A stretch of 41,341 nt of DNA. Origin: Candidatus Oscillibacter excrementigallinarum (lineage in GTDB: Bacteria > Bacillota > Clostridia > Oscillospirales > Oscillospiraceae). Position 1 is the stretch's first letter; each line of letters starts with the position of its first letter. The translations under genes and the position numbers were made by a program. The stretch lies in assembly GCA_019118245.1 (NCBI GenBank), contig DWZJ01000063.1, positions 1 to 41,341 on the forward strand. Reading direction: 5' to 3'. The notes under the pieces are model-generated. The model saw only the letters and a list, made by a program, of their open reading frames with translations. It made no database searches and was not told the origin of the DNA. Below are positions 22,566-32,062 of the stretch, one piece after another.

Positions 22566-23831
22566 CTATCCCGCTTTGGTGGGCTTCATCTGCCGCGAGA
22601 CTGACAGGACGATGCCCATCTCCGCCAGCTGGATGGACAGGGCCGTGCCGCCGTAGCTGAAGAAGGGCAGGGAGATGCCGGTGGTGGGCAGCAGGCCCGT
22701 CACCACGCCGATGTTCAGGAAGGTCTGCAGTCCCACCAGCGTCATGATGCCCACCACCAGCAGGCTGCCGAACCGGTCCCGGGCGTGGAGGGCGATCCAG
22801 AAGCCCCGGAGGATCAGCGCCGCGAACAGCAGCATGATGATGGAGGCGCCGATGAGCCCCAGCTCCTCGCAGACGATGGCGAAGATGAAGTCGTTGTGCT
22901 CCTCCGGCAGGAACAGGTATTTCATGCGACTCTTGCCCAGGCCCACGCCCCACAGGCCGCCGGAGCCGATGGTGGTCAGGCTCTGGGACAGCTGGTAGCC
23001 GGCGCCCCGCTGGTCCGCCCAGGGGTCCAGCCAGTAGGTGATGCGGGAGCTGTTGTAGCCGATGACCACCAGCACCAGGTACAGCATGGCCCCGGCGGCG
23101 GCGACGGCGCCGCCCACCCAGCGCCACTGGATGCCGCCCACCAGCATCATCACCGCGCCGACTCCCAGGATCAGGATGGCGCCGGAGAGATGGGGCTCCA
23201 CGCCCACCAGGGCCGCCAGGACGATCAGGACCAGGGCGTAGGGGGCGATGCCGTAGCGGAAGGTGCGCATTTTGTCCTTCTTTTTGGAGATGCTGTCGGC
23301 AAAGTACAGCACCACCGCCAGCTTGGCGATCTCCGAGGGCTGGAACTGGAAGGAGGTGCCGGGGATGCCCAGCCACCGCACGGCGTTGTTGGCACGGATG
23401 CCCAGCAGCTTGCCGTACTGGTTGGGGCCCGGGAGGATCACCAGCACCAGCAGGATGATGGACACGTACAGCAGCGGCTTTGCCAGGGCCCGGAACCGCT
23501 GGTAGTTGATCTTGCCGATGAAGAGCATGGCCGCCACGCCCATGATGGCGAATACCCCCTGGCGGATGAAGTAGGACAGGGGGTTCCTGCCCTCGGTCTC
23601 GTAGTAGGCGGAAGGGAAGCTGGCGGACAGCAGCATCACCAGGCCGATGCCGGTCAGCAGCAGCACCAGGATGAAGAAAGGCAGGTCCAGGGGGCCCCGG
23701 GCCAGCTCCCGGCTCTCCTCCTCCATCTCCCGCTGGCGCTGCTGACGCTCCTGCCGGGCCAGGGCCTCCTCCCGGGTCAGGGGCCGCCGGCGGCGGGCCG
23801 CCGCGGGGGTCCGTCTCTGCCGTGTCATCAT
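22566..23831 (-). CDS. ftsW: SEDS peptidoglycan glycosyltransferase FtsW/SpoVE
   Basis: 421 residues. A cytosolic N-terminal extension of about 48 residues is very rich in Arg, Glu and Gln and is predicted to be coiled-coil. Ten membrane helices of the RodA/FtsW/SpoVE family follow. Family motifs include WLGIPG, QPSEIAKLA, GVEPHLSGAI, GYQLSQSLTTIGSGGLWGVG and GISLPFFSYGG. It polymerises lipid II with its partner class B PBP, encoded upstream in the same cluster. As the only SEDS gene in this cluster it may serve both septation and cortex synthesis; a rodA elsewhere is expected. Confidence 0.93.
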   Translation of the reverse strand: MMTRQRRTPAAARRRRPLTREEALARQERQQRQREMEEESRELARGPLDLPFFILVLLLTGIGLVMLLSASFPSAYYETEGRNPLSYFIRQGVFAIMGVAAMLFIGKINYQRFRALAKPLLYVSIILLVLVILPGPNQYGKLLGIRANNAVRWLGIPGTSFQFQPSEIAKLAVVLYFADSISKKKDKMRTFRYGIAPYALVLIVLAALVGVEPHLSGAILILGVGAVMMLVGGIQWRWVGGAVAAAGAMLYLVLVVIGYNSSRITYWLDPWADQRGAGYQLSQSLTTIGSGGLWGVGLGKSRMKYLFLPEEHNDFIFAIVCEELGLIGASIIMLLFAALILRGFWIALHARDRFGSLLVVGIMTLVGLQTFLNIGVVTGLLPTTGISLPFFSYGGTALSIQLAEMGIVLSVSRQMKPTKAG

Positions 23832-23883
23832 CCGCTTCTCCCTCCTCTCGTCGCGGGAATGTCCAGGCTGTGGCCAGGAGCGC

Positions 23884-24870
23884 TCAGAACCGCCCCTGGA
23901 CCCCCAGGTATGCCAGCACGCAGCCCGCCAGCGTCACCAGGGAGAACACGCATACGAGTTTCGCCTCGCTCCAGCCGGACAGCTCCAGGTGGTGGTGCAG
24001 GGGGGCCATTTTGAAGAACCGCTTGCCGTGGGTCAGCTTGAAGTAGCCCACCTGGATGATGTCGGACAGCGTCTCCAGAATGTAGATGATGCCCACGGGG
24101 ATCAGCACCAGGGGCATGTCGAACACAAAGGCCAGGGCCGCCACCGCGCCCCCCAGGAAGAGGCTGCCGGTGTCGCCCATAAAGACCTTGGCCGGGTGGT
24201 GGTTGTAGACGAAGAAGGCCGCAAGGCCCCCGGCCATGGCCGCCGGGAACAGGGCCTGGATGCCGTGGTCGCTCCACAGCGCGCCGGCCACGGTGAAGAA
24301 CACCATCACCACAAAGGTGACACTGGAGGCCAGGCCGTCGATGCCGTCGGTCAGGTTGACGGCGTTGACGCAGCCCACGATGACGAAGGCCGCGAAGATC
24401 AGGTACACGATCCAGTTGATGGTGAAGCTGACGTTGGCGAAGGGGATATACAGGTCGTTGGTCAGCAGTCCTTCATACCGCATCAGCACCAGGAACACCA
24501 CCGCCGCCGCCAGCTGGAGGATGAACTTCTGCTTGGCCGTCAGCCCCTCGTTCTGGTGCTGGCGGACCTTGCGGTAGTCGTCCACAAAGCCGATCAGGCC
24601 GAAGATCAGGGCGAACAGGTACACATAGAGGTGGTCGAACTGCCCCTCCAGCATAAAGCTCCACCCCAGCACAAAGATGGTGACGCCGGCCCCCAGGATG
24701 AACATGATGCCGCCCATGGTGGGGGTGCCGGCCTTGGCCTTATGCCAGGTGGGGCCGTCCTCCCGGATCTCCTGGCCGGCCTTCAGCTTATGCAGCTCCG
24801 GGATGAGAAATCTGCCGATGAGCAGCGTCAGCACGAAGCTGACGGCCGCCGCGATCAAAGTTTGTGTCAT
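23884..24870 (-). CDS. mraY: Phospho-N-acetylmuramoyl-pentapeptide transferase MraY
   Basis: 328 residues with ten predicted helices. It transfers phospho-MurNAc-pentapeptide to undecaprenyl phosphate, making lipid I. The catalytic pair D97-D98 in FVDDYRK, NLTDGIDGLA (about 172-181) with the third conserved Asp, FMGDTGS and HHHLELSGWSE are present. It directly follows murE with an 81-bp gap; the usual murF before it and murD after it are missing. Confidence 0.95.
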   Translation of the reverse strand: MTQTLIAAAVSFVLTLLIGRFLIPELHKLKAGQEIREDGPTWHKAKAGTPTMGGIMFILGAGVTIFVLGWSFMLEGQFDHLYVYLFALIFGLIGFVDDYRKVRQHQNEGLTAKQKFILQLAAAVVFLVLMRYEGLLTNDLYIPFANVSFTINWIVYLIFAAFVIVGCVNAVNLTDGIDGLASSVTFVVMVFFTVAGALWSDHGIQALFPAAMAGGLAAFFVYNHHPAKVFMGDTGSLFLGGAVAALAFVFDMPLVLIPVGIIYILETLSDIIQVGYFKLTHGKRFFKMAPLHHHLELSGWSEAKLVCVFSLVTLAGCVLAYLGVQGRF

Positions 24871-24951
24871 GTGCCTCTCCCTCTCCTCCGCCGGGCACAG
24901 CCCCGGCGCTTTGGTGCGTGGATGCGGACGGCGGGCCCGGACGCCCGGCGG

Positions 24952-26400
24952 TCACTTGCCCGCCAGATAGTCCGCCACGATCTCCCGTTCGTCCATGTGG
25001 AATTTCTTGTGATTTACTTCCTGATAGGTCTCATGGCCCTTGCCGCACAGGGCGATGACGTCGCCTGGCCGGGCGTGGTCCAGCGCCCAGTGGATGGCCT
25101 CCACCCGGTCGCAGATCACCTGGCAGGGGGTGTCGCTCCCTTCCAGGCCCGGCAGGATGTCGGCGATGATGGCCTCCGGGTCCTCGGTGCGGGGGTTGTC
25201 GGAGGTGACGATCACCAGGTCCGCCAGCTCCGCCGCGATCCTGCCCATGATGGGCCGCTTGGTTTTGTCCCGGTCCCCGCCGCAGCCGAACAGGGCCACG
25301 GTGCGGCCCTTGGCAAAGCCCTTCACCGTCCGGAGGATGTTCTCCAGGCTGTCCGGGGTGTGAGAGTAGTCGATGAGGACCGTATAGTCCCTGCCGGGGG
25401 TGGGGACCACCTCCACCCGGCCCTTCACGTGGGGGACCTTGGCCAGGGCGTCGGCGCTCTTGTCCAGGGGCACCCCCAGGGCCAGGGCGGCCCCCAGCAC
25501 ATCCAGGGTATTATATACCATAAATCCGCCGGGAATGCCAACCTTGACGTGAGTCCGGCCGTCTTTCGTCACCGCGTCGAAGGCGATGTGGTCCGCCGTC
25601 AGGACGATGTCCTCCGCCCGCAGGTCCGCGCCGGCGCGCTCTCCGTAGGAATACCGGCGGCAGGCGGCGTTTTGCAGCAGCCGCTCCGCCCAGGGGTCGT
25701 CGGCGTTGTACACGCCCACCTCGCAGTTCTGGAACAGGATGGCCTTGGCGTCGCAGTAGGCCTCCATGGTCTTGTGGAAGTCCAGGTGGTCCTGGGTCAG
25801 GTTGGTGAAGATGCCCACGGCGAAGCGGATGCCGTACACCCGCTTCAAAACCAGCGCGTGGGAGGAGGCCTCCATCACCACGTGGGTGCAGCCGGCGTCC
25901 CGCATCCGGGCGAACAGCTCCTGGAGCTCCAGGGACTCCGGCGTGGTGCGCTCCGTGGGGATCACCTCGTCGCCGATCATGTCCTGGTTGGTGCCGATGA
26001 GGCCCACCTTGGCCCCCAGCTCCTGTTCCAGCACGGCTTTGAGCAGGTAGGTGGTGGAGGTCTTGCCGTTGGTGCCGGTGACGGCCACCATGGTCATGTG
26101 GTCCGCCGGGTGGCCGTAGAAGTTGGCCGCCATCACCGCCAGGGCCTGGCGGGCGTCCGCCACCTGGACATAGGGGATGGCCGCGTCCTCCGGGACGCGC
26201 TCGCACACCACCGCCGCGGCGCCCGCCGCCATGGCCTTACCGATGTAGGCGTGGCCGTCGGTGGCGAAGCCGGTCATGGCCACGAACACGTCCCCGGGCG
26301 CCGTGGTCCGGGAGTCATAGCTGATGCGGGCGATCTCCGTCTCCGGGTCCGCCGTGGAGGACAGGGGGGTGAGCCCCGCCAGAAGGTCTTTCAGTGTCAT
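24952..26400 (-). CDS. murE: UDP-MurNAc-tripeptide ligase MurE (meso-diaminopimelate type)
   Basis: 482 residues with three domains. P-loop GTNGKTST at about 109-116, carbamylated-Lys region, and DNPR at 401-404, the motif that selects meso-diaminopimelate rather than lysine. It adds the third amino acid to UDP-MurNAc-L-Ala-D-Glu. ATG 26400 follows AAGGGGCGG. The 117-bp gap ahead contains TATAAT on the minus strand (26456-26451), a possible internal promoter but without a good -35. Confidence 0.95.
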   Translation of the reverse strand: MTLKDLLAGLTPLSSTADPETEIARISYDSRTTAPGDVFVAMTGFATDGHAYIGKAMAAGAAAVVCERVPEDAAIPYVQVADARQALAVMAANFYGHPADHMTMVAVTGTNGKTSTTYLLKAVLEQELGAKVGLIGTNQDMIGDEVIPTERTTPESLELQELFARMRDAGCTHVVMEASSHALVLKRVYGIRFAVGIFTNLTQDHLDFHKTMEAYCDAKAILFQNCEVGVYNADDPWAERLLQNAACRRYSYGERAGADLRAEDIVLTADHIAFDAVTKDGRTHVKVGIPGGFMVYNTLDVLGAALALGVPLDKSADALAKVPHVKGRVEVVPTPGRDYTVLIDYSHTPDSLENILRTVKGFAKGRTVALFGCGGDRDKTKRPIMGRIAAELADLVIVTSDNPRTEDPEAIIADILPGLEGSDTPCQVICDRVEAIHWALDHARPGDVIALCGKGHETYQEVNHKKFHMDEREIVADYLAGK

Positions 26401-26517
26401 ATCGTTTCCGCCCCTTTTGTGCAGTCTGGCGCTCCTTGCGCGCGCACTTCATTATAAACGGGAGCTTTTGCAAAGTATACGGAGGAAGGTGCCGAAAATC
26501 CTGCGAAACCTGCTCTG

Positions 26518-28986
26518 TCAGTCCAGCACCGAGTTGTCGCCGAACTGGACGGTGACCACGGTGCCCGCCTCCACCTCCGTGCCGCTGGCCACGGACTGGG
26601 TCAGGGCGTAGACGTTGCCGGAGCTGGCGCTGGTGGTGCCTGTGACCTTCATGATGAGGCCCGCGTTGGTGAGGGCCTTGTTGGCGGCGGAGGCCGTCAT
26701 GCCCACCACGTTGGGCACGGTGCACGGGTCGTCCGGCTTCTCCTGGCCCAGGTAGAGGATGATGGTGGCGTTGCCGGGCACGATGGCGCCGCCGGCGGGG
26801 GTCTGGTCGGTGACGGTGTCCCCGTCGCCCACGGTCCGGTAGGCAAAGCCCAGGCTGGTGAGGCGCTCCTCGGCGTCCGCCCGGGTCTGGCCCACCATGT
26901 TGGGCACGGTGGTGTCGGCCCCCACCAGCTCCTCGGCGGTGTAGTCCGGCTCGATGCCCAGCAGGGGCAGGATCTCGCTCATGATCTGGCTGGCCACCGG
27001 GGCCACCATGGTGCCGCCGAACACGGCGGTGCCGGTGGTGCGGCTGGGGGTGTCCATGGTCAGCAGCATGATGTACTCCGGGTCGTCCGCCGGGGCAAAG
27101 CACATGAAGGACACCACCACGTCCTTGGTGCCGGTCTTGTCGGCGGTGCCGGTCTTGCCGCCGATGCGGTAGCCGGTGACCTGGCCGTTGCGGCCGCCGC
27201 CGTCGGAGACCACCCACTCCAGGCACTCCCGCACCAGGGCGGAGGTCTCCTCGCTGATGACCTGGCGCACGGCCTGGGGCTCGTGCTGGCTGACGATGTT
27301 GCCCTCGTCGTCCAGCACCTGCTCCACCACATAGGGGGTGTACAGATAGCCGCCGTTGATGGTGGCCGCCTGGGCTCGGATCAGCTCCAGGGGGGTGACG
27401 TTGAAGGTCTGGCCGAAGGAGTAGGCCGCCAGGGACACCACGTTGGAGTTGAAGCTCTCCTCCCCGGCGAAGATGCCCTCCACCTCGCCGGGCAGGTCGA
27501 TGCCGGTGGCCTCCATCAGGCCGAAGGACCTGAGGTACTCGTAATAGGCCTGGGTGCCGATCTTCAGGCCCATGGTGACGAAGGCCGGGTTGCAGGAGTT
27601 GCCGGTGGCCACCTTCAGGGTCTGGGTGCCATGGCCCGGCGCCCGGCGGGAGCAGTTGATGGCCTTCCCCCAGCCCTCCACATGGATGGACCCGGTGCAG
27701 GTGAAGGTGGTGTTCATGTTCACCACGCCCTCCTCCAGGGCCGTGGCCAGGGTGATGGGCTTGAAGGTGGAGCCGGGCTCATAGGTGGCCTGGTAGCACT
27801 TGTTCAGCCACTGCTGGTACTGGGCGTTGGCCCTGGCGTCCGACAGGGCCTTGTTGTAATCCTCCTCCGTGTCATAGGAGCCGCGGTTCTGCTGGATCTC
27901 CGCCAAGTCGGCGTCCAGCTGCGCCTGGAGGGTCTCATCCAGGATGGTGGTGTAGTCGCCGGGGTCGTAGTTGGGATAGGAGGCCATGGCCACCACGGCG
28001 CCGGTGTTCACGTTCATGACGATGCCGGTGCCGCCGTTGGCGGCGTCGTATTTGTCCAGCATGCTCTCCAGGCCCTTTTCCAGGGCGTACTGGACGTTGG
28101 TGTCCAGGGTCAGCACCAGGCTGTTGCCGTTCTCCGCGTCGATCATCTGCTCGGTGCCGCTGAACAGCAGAGGCGTGCTGTTGGCGTTGATGGGGGTGAT
28201 GGTCAGGCCGGTGCTGCCGCTGAGCACGTCGTCATAGGCGGCCTCCAGGCCGTAGGCGCCCACGTTGCTGGCGTTGACGAAGCCCATCACATTCCCCGCC
28301 AGGGAGCCGAAGGGATACAGCCGCTTGGTGTCCGGCAGCAGGGAGATGCCCTGGAGCCGCTTGGGCCGGCCGCCGGTGGAGATCAGGACGGTGTTGCCGT
28401 CGGCGTCCGTGGTGGTCAGCTGGTTGCCCTCGTCGTCGATCTCACCGTTGATGAACCGGCGGACCTCGTCGGCCACGTCCTGGTCCACCTTCTTCTTGAC
28501 CTCCCAGTAACGGTTGGCGGTATTCTCCAGGTGCTCCAGGATGGTCTCCTCCTCCACATCCAGGATGCGGCTGAGGCCCCGGGCGATGTAGGCCTGGTCC
28601 AGCACCTCCGGCGGCGTGTAGGTCTCACCGTTTTCGGCGGCCTTCTCCGCCGCGTCCGCGATGTCCTGCTCCTGGGACTCCACAAAGTCCTGGACGCCGC
28701 CGGGGTCCAGGATCACGTTCTCCACGTCGTAGGAGATGGCCATGATCTCCCCGTTTTTGTCGTAGATGGTGCCCCGGGAGGCGCTGATGACCATGCTGTC
28801 GGTCTGCTGCTCCGTGGCCAGGGCCTTGAAGCGGTCGTGCTGGGTGATCTGCAGGTTGTACAGCTTCAAAAACAGCACCGTAAAGGTGGCCACGCCCAGC
28901 ACCAGCATGATCAGCATGGTCCTGCCGCGGATCACCTGATTCGCCCGCCGGGCGGCGTCGCTCTTTCTTCTGGGGTTCTTCGTCAT
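26518..28986 (-). CDS. ftsI: Class B penicillin-binding protein with PASTA domains (FtsI/SpoVD)
   Basis: 822 residues. Cytosolic basic N-terminus, one membrane helix (about 22-42), pedestal/dimerisation domain (about 65-280), transpeptidase domain with S406-K409 (STFK), S464-N466 (SCN) and K611-G613 (KTG), then two C-terminal PASTA domains (about 690-750 and 753-820). It crosslinks septal peptidoglycan with FtsW. PASTA repeats are usual in PBP2x-like division proteins and in SpoVD. Only one such gene lies here, whereas B. subtilis has pbpB and spoVD side by side, so one protein may do both jobs. Confidence 0.94.
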   Translation of the reverse strand: MTKNPRRKSDAARRANQVIRGRTMLIMLVLGVATFTVLFLKLYNLQITQHDRFKALATEQQTDSMVISASRGTIYDKNGEIMAISYDVENVILDPGGVQDFVESQEQDIADAAEKAAENGETYTPPEVLDQAYIARGLSRILDVEEETILEHLENTANRYWEVKKKVDQDVADEVRRFINGEIDDEGNQLTTTDADGNTVLISTGGRPKRLQGISLLPDTKRLYPFGSLAGNVMGFVNASNVGAYGLEAAYDDVLSGSTGLTITPINANSTPLLFSGTEQMIDAENGNSLVLTLDTNVQYALEKGLESMLDKYDAANGGTGIVMNVNTGAVVAMASYPNYDPGDYTTILDETLQAQLDADLAEIQQNRGSYDTEEDYNKALSDARANAQYQQWLNKCYQATYEPGSTFKPITLATALEEGVVNMNTTFTCTGSIHVEGWGKAINCSRRAPGHGTQTLKVATGNSCNPAFVTMGLKIGTQAYYEYLRSFGLMEATGIDLPGEVEGIFAGEESFNSNVVSLAAYSFGQTFNVTPLELIRAQAATINGGYLYTPYVVEQVLDDEGNIVSQHEPQAVRQVISEETSALVRECLEWVVSDGGGRNGQVTGYRIGGKTGTADKTGTKDVVVSFMCFAPADDPEYIMLLTMDTPSRTTGTAVFGGTMVAPVASQIMSEILPLLGIEPDYTAEELVGADTTVPNMVGQTRADAEERLTSLGFAYRTVGDGDTVTDQTPAGGAIVPGNATIILYLGQEKPDDPCTVPNVVGMTASAANKALTNAGLIMKVTGTTSASSGNVYALTQSVASGTEVEAGTVVTVQFGDNSVLD

Positions 28987-29047
28987 GCCGAGTCTCCTTC
29001 CGGGAAAAGCCGGGGCCGGGCCCCGTCCGCCTGCAATACCAAAGCAA

Positions 29048-29074
29048 GGAGTAAGAAGGCCCCCTTCTTACTCC
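29048..29074 (-). repeat. Perfect inverted repeat between ftsL and ftsI
   Basis: A 12-bp perfect stem, GGAGTAAGAAGG (29048-29059) and its complement (29063-29074), with a 3-base loop. On the minus strand TTGCTTTGG follows, not a full T run. It could be an attenuating or mRNA-stabilising hairpin within the operon. Confidence 0.6.
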
Positions 29075-29103
29075 CCACCGTTCGCTCCATTATAGTGCGG
29101 CCG

Positions 29104-29676
29104 TCACTCGAAATATTCCACCACGGCGTAGATGCCATGGTTCAGCGAGGCCAGCAGGCGGCTGAGCACATTCGTCTCCTCCTGCTGATAGACCACGGCG
29201 CTGTCGCCCTCCGACAGGTCGATGTAGTAGATCTGGCTGCTGCTGGGCTTGCTCATGCCCGCCGCCTCCGCCACCTCCTTCACGGTGGCCGGGTCGAACA
29301 TCTGCTCGTGCTGGGCGGTGAGGGACACGTTCTCCGTCTCCAGCTCCGCCAGCTGATTCTGGAGGGACACCACCTCGTCGGAGATGGCCGTCAGCTGGAT
29401 GTAGCCCATCATCAGCAGCACCGCCAGGCCGATGGCGGCGCCCACGCCCAAAACGGAGAGGACGGACACTTTCTGCCGCTGGCGCACCTGGGCCTTGGAC
29501 AGGCTCCGCACCCGGGGCTTCGCCTTGGGGGCGGCCACCGGCTCCGCCGTCTGGCGGCGGGGCGCCTCTCCGGCGTGGCGCAGGGCGTGTTCCCGGACCT
29601 CCCGGTCCAGATCATATGCCAGATCACCGTATACCGCGCCGCGGCTGTTGTACCGCAGTTCCCGCGCTGCTGCCAA
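29104..29676 (-). CDS. ftsL: FtsL-like cell division protein
   Basis: 190 residues. A long cytosolic N-terminus (about 70 residues, Arg/Ala-rich), one membrane helix (about 72-94), then a coiled coil (about 96-125; ISDEVVSLQNQLAELETENVSL) and a C-terminal tail. Position between rsmH and ftsI plus this topology identifies FtsL/DivIC-type protein; sequence conservation in the family is low. The start is TTG 29676, with GAGGAGG eight bases upstream. Confidence 0.82.
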   Translation of the reverse strand: MAAARELRYNSRGAVYGDLAYDLDREVREHALRHAGEAPRRQTAEPVAAPKAKPRVRSLSKAQVRQRQKVSVLSVLGVGAAIGLAVLLMMGYIQLTAISDEVVSLQNQLAELETENVSLTAQHEQMFDPATVKEVAEAAGMSKPSSSQIYYIDLSEGDSAVVYQQEETNVLSRLLASLNHGIYAVVEYFE

Positions 29677-29752
29677 AGAAGGTCCCTCCTCTTCCCCTAA
29701 GGAAAACTTTCACACACAGTTCATCATCCGCCGCGGCCATGGCCGCAGCGGC

Positions 29753-30700
29753 TCAAAGATCGAATGCGCCGCACTTCTCCGCCACCCGCAGCTTGGCGCT
29801 GCGGGCACGGGGGTTGTCCGACAGCTCCGCGCCGTCCGCGGTGATGGGCTTGCGGTTCACCAGCCGGATCCGGGGCTTTTTGCCGCACACGCACACCGGG
29901 AACTCCGGCGGGCAGGTGCAGCCCTTGGCCTGTTCCGCCAGCGCCCGCTTGACGATGCGGTCCTCCAGCGAGTGGAAGGTGATCACCGCCAGCCGTCCGC
30001 CGGGGTTCAGGCCGTCCACCGCCGCCCGCAGCATGGGGAGCAGGGCGTCCAGCTCGCCGTTGACGGCGATGCGGATGGCCTGGAAGCTCCGCTTGGCGGG
30101 GTGCTGCTTCTCCCGCAGGGCCGCGGGGGGCATGGCGCTTTTGATGACCTCCACCAGCTCCAGGGTGGTCTGTACCGGCGCGGTCTCCCGCGCCCGGACG
30201 ATGGCTTTCGCGATGGCGGGGGCGTACCGCTCCTCGCCGTACTCGTACAGGATGCGCCGCAGCTCCTCCTGGCTCCAGGTGTTCACCACCTCATAGGCGG
30301 TCAGGGGGGCGGCGGTGTCCATCCGCATATCCAGCGGGGCGTCCTGCATGTAGGAGAAGCCCCGGGAGGCGTCGTCCAGCTGGGGGGAGGACACGCCCAG
30401 GTCAAAGAGCATCCCGTCCGCGCCGCTGACACCGGCGCCGGAGAGGACCTCCTTCAATTCGGAAAAGTTGCTGTGGACCAGGGTCACCCGGTCCAGCCAG
30501 GGGGCCAGACGGACCCGCGCCGCGTCAATGGCGGCCTGGTCCCGGTCGATGCAGATGAGGCGGCCGGTGGTCAGCCGCCTGGCGATCTCCAGGGAGTGGC
30601 CGGCCCGGCCCAGGGTGCCGTCCACATACACGCCGTCGGGGCGGATGTTCAGCGCCTGGATGCACGCGTCCAGCAGGACGGGCTTGTGGGTGTATTCCAT
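29753..30700 (-). CDS. rsmH: 16S rRNA (cytosine(1402)-N4)-methyltransferase
   Basis: 315 residues. It methylates N4 of C1402 of 16S rRNA, the same nucleotide whose ribose RsmI (982-1815) methylates. The N-terminal HKPVLLDACI, the SAM loop VDGTLGRAGHS (about 26-36), FDLGVSSPQLD and FHSLEDRIVK are conserved. Starts six bases after mraZ, so co-translated. Full length. Confidence 0.96.
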   Translation of the reverse strand: MEYTHKPVLLDACIQALNIRPDGVYVDGTLGRAGHSLEIARRLTTGRLICIDRDQAAIDAARVRLAPWLDRVTLVHSNFSELKEVLSGAGVSGADGMLFDLGVSSPQLDDASRGFSYMQDAPLDMRMDTAAPLTAYEVVNTWSQEELRRILYEYGEERYAPAIAKAIVRARETAPVQTTLELVEVIKSAMPPAALREKQHPAKRSFQAIRIAVNGELDALLPMLRAAVDGLNPGGRLAVITFHSLEDRIVKRALAEQAKGCTCPPEFPVCVCGKKPRIRLVNRKPITADGAELSDNPRARSAKLRVAEKCGAFDL

Positions 30701-30706
30701 CGGCGC

Positions 30707-31165
<459 letters not shown>

Positions 31166-31210
31166 TTACCCGATTTTTTGGGCTCGGATGGGGTCTTTGT
31201 GACACTCGGT

Positions 31211-31236
31211 CTCTACTTTTACCCACTTTTCCCCAC
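31211..31236 (-). promoter_or_regulatory. MraZ operator repeats
   Basis: On the minus strand GTGGGGAAAA (31236-31227), GTGGGTAAAA (31226-31217) and a degenerate GTAGAG (31216-31211) repeat at an exact 10-bp period. TGGG direct repeats at this spacing are the known MraZ-binding pattern. They lie just downstream of the expected transcription start. Confidence 0.8.
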
Positions 31237-31247
31237 CGCATGACTTG

Positions 31248-31276
31248 AGTATAAGCGAAAATTCCCGGGATTGCAA
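31248..31276 (-). promoter_or_regulatory. Sigma-A promoter of the dcw cluster
   Basis: Minus strand: TTGCAA (31276-31271), 17-bp spacer, TATACT (31253-31248). Transcription should start near 31241, giving a leader of about 90 bases that begins with the MraZ repeats. Confidence 0.75.
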
Positions 31277-31397
31277 GCGGATTTTTTGACGGAAAAGGCC
31301 GGTTAGACCGGCAAATTCTGGCATTTTTCGTCCAAATCCGGCATTTTCAAACAAATGTTCGACATCCCCCTATCAAGTTTACGTAAAATAAAAGAGC

Positions 31398-31427
31398 CCC
31401 CCTGACACAAGATGTTGTGTCAGGGGG
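31398..31427 (-). terminator. Terminator of the rsmD-coaD operon
   Basis: A perfect 13-bp stem (31398-31410 with 31415-31427), loop GATG. On the minus strand GGGCTCTTTTATTTTA follows, so it acts on transcription coming from the coaD operon and insulates the mraZ promoter. Confidence 0.85.
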
Positions 31428-31535
31428 TGCATTTTTCCCATTCTGTCCGCTAAATCCAGATACAGTCAAAAAAGTTTCACCAATTTATTCGGCGTTTTTC
31501 ACAAATTTTTCAGGATTACGGTTGACCGCCGCCGG

Positions 31536-32057
31536 TCACTCCTCCGGCTCCGGGTCCTGGGCCTTCCCGTCCAGCTTGTCCCGCTGCTCCTGCATCTTGG
31601 CGGCGGAGGCGCTGCGGAACCGCACCCGCTGCTGCTTCACCTCGTCCAGCGCCATCTGCACCGCCTCCTCGGTCCGGGCCAGGGCGTCCTCGGCGTACTC
31701 GTTGGTCACCTGATACAGCTGGCGGCAGCGGTCCTCCGCCCGGGCCACCATCTGGCGGGCCTTCTCCTTGGCGGCGTAGAGCACCTCGCTGTCGGACACC
31801 TTGGTCTTGGCGTCCAGCTCCGCCTGGCGCATCATCCGCTCCACGTCCCGCTTGGCGTCCTCCACGAACTTGTCCCGGGCGGAGAGCAGCTCCTGGGCGC
31901 GCTTGATCTCCACCGGCAGCTGGGCCCGCAGCTCGTCCAGCAGGTCCAGCAGCTCGTCCCGGTCCACCATGCTCATGTTGGGCTTGAGGGCCGGGGACTT
32001 GGCGTCCTCGATCCGCTCATAGATCATGTCGATCAAACGGTTCACATCATTTGCCAT
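31536..32057 (-). CDS. Coiled-coil protein of unknown function (coaD-linked)
   Basis: 173 residues, nearly all predicted helix and highly charged. An N-terminal segment (ANDVNRLIDMIYERIEDAK) is followed by a long coiled coil (about 40-160) rich in Glu, Arg, Lys and Ala, like DivIVA or ATP-synthase b-subunit sequences; no clear DivIVA membrane-binding N-terminus is seen. Cytoplasmic. An ATG at 32066 overlaps the coaD stop, and ATG 32057 has the better spacing from GGAAGG; the latter is used. I do not recognise a named family with certainty. Confidence 0.75.
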   Translation of the reverse strand: MANDVNRLIDMIYERIEDAKSPALKPNMSMVDRDELLDLLDELRAQLPVEIKRAQELLSARDKFVEDAKRDVERMMRQAELDAKTKVSDSEVLYAAKEKARQMVARAEDRCRQLYQVTNEYAEDALARTEEAVQMALDEVKQQRVRFRSASAAKMQEQRDKLDGKAQDPEPEE

Positions 32058-32062
32058 GGGAC

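Noticed and set aside
23989-26457. Very long plus-strand open frame antisense to mraY and murE
   Set aside because: His/Gln/Gly/Val-rich shadow caused by GC-rich third positions of the real genes; the minus-strand frames have full family motifs.
27283-29700. Long plus-strand open frame antisense to ftsI and ftsL
   Set aside because: Same GC-driven shadow; no domain or ribosome site.
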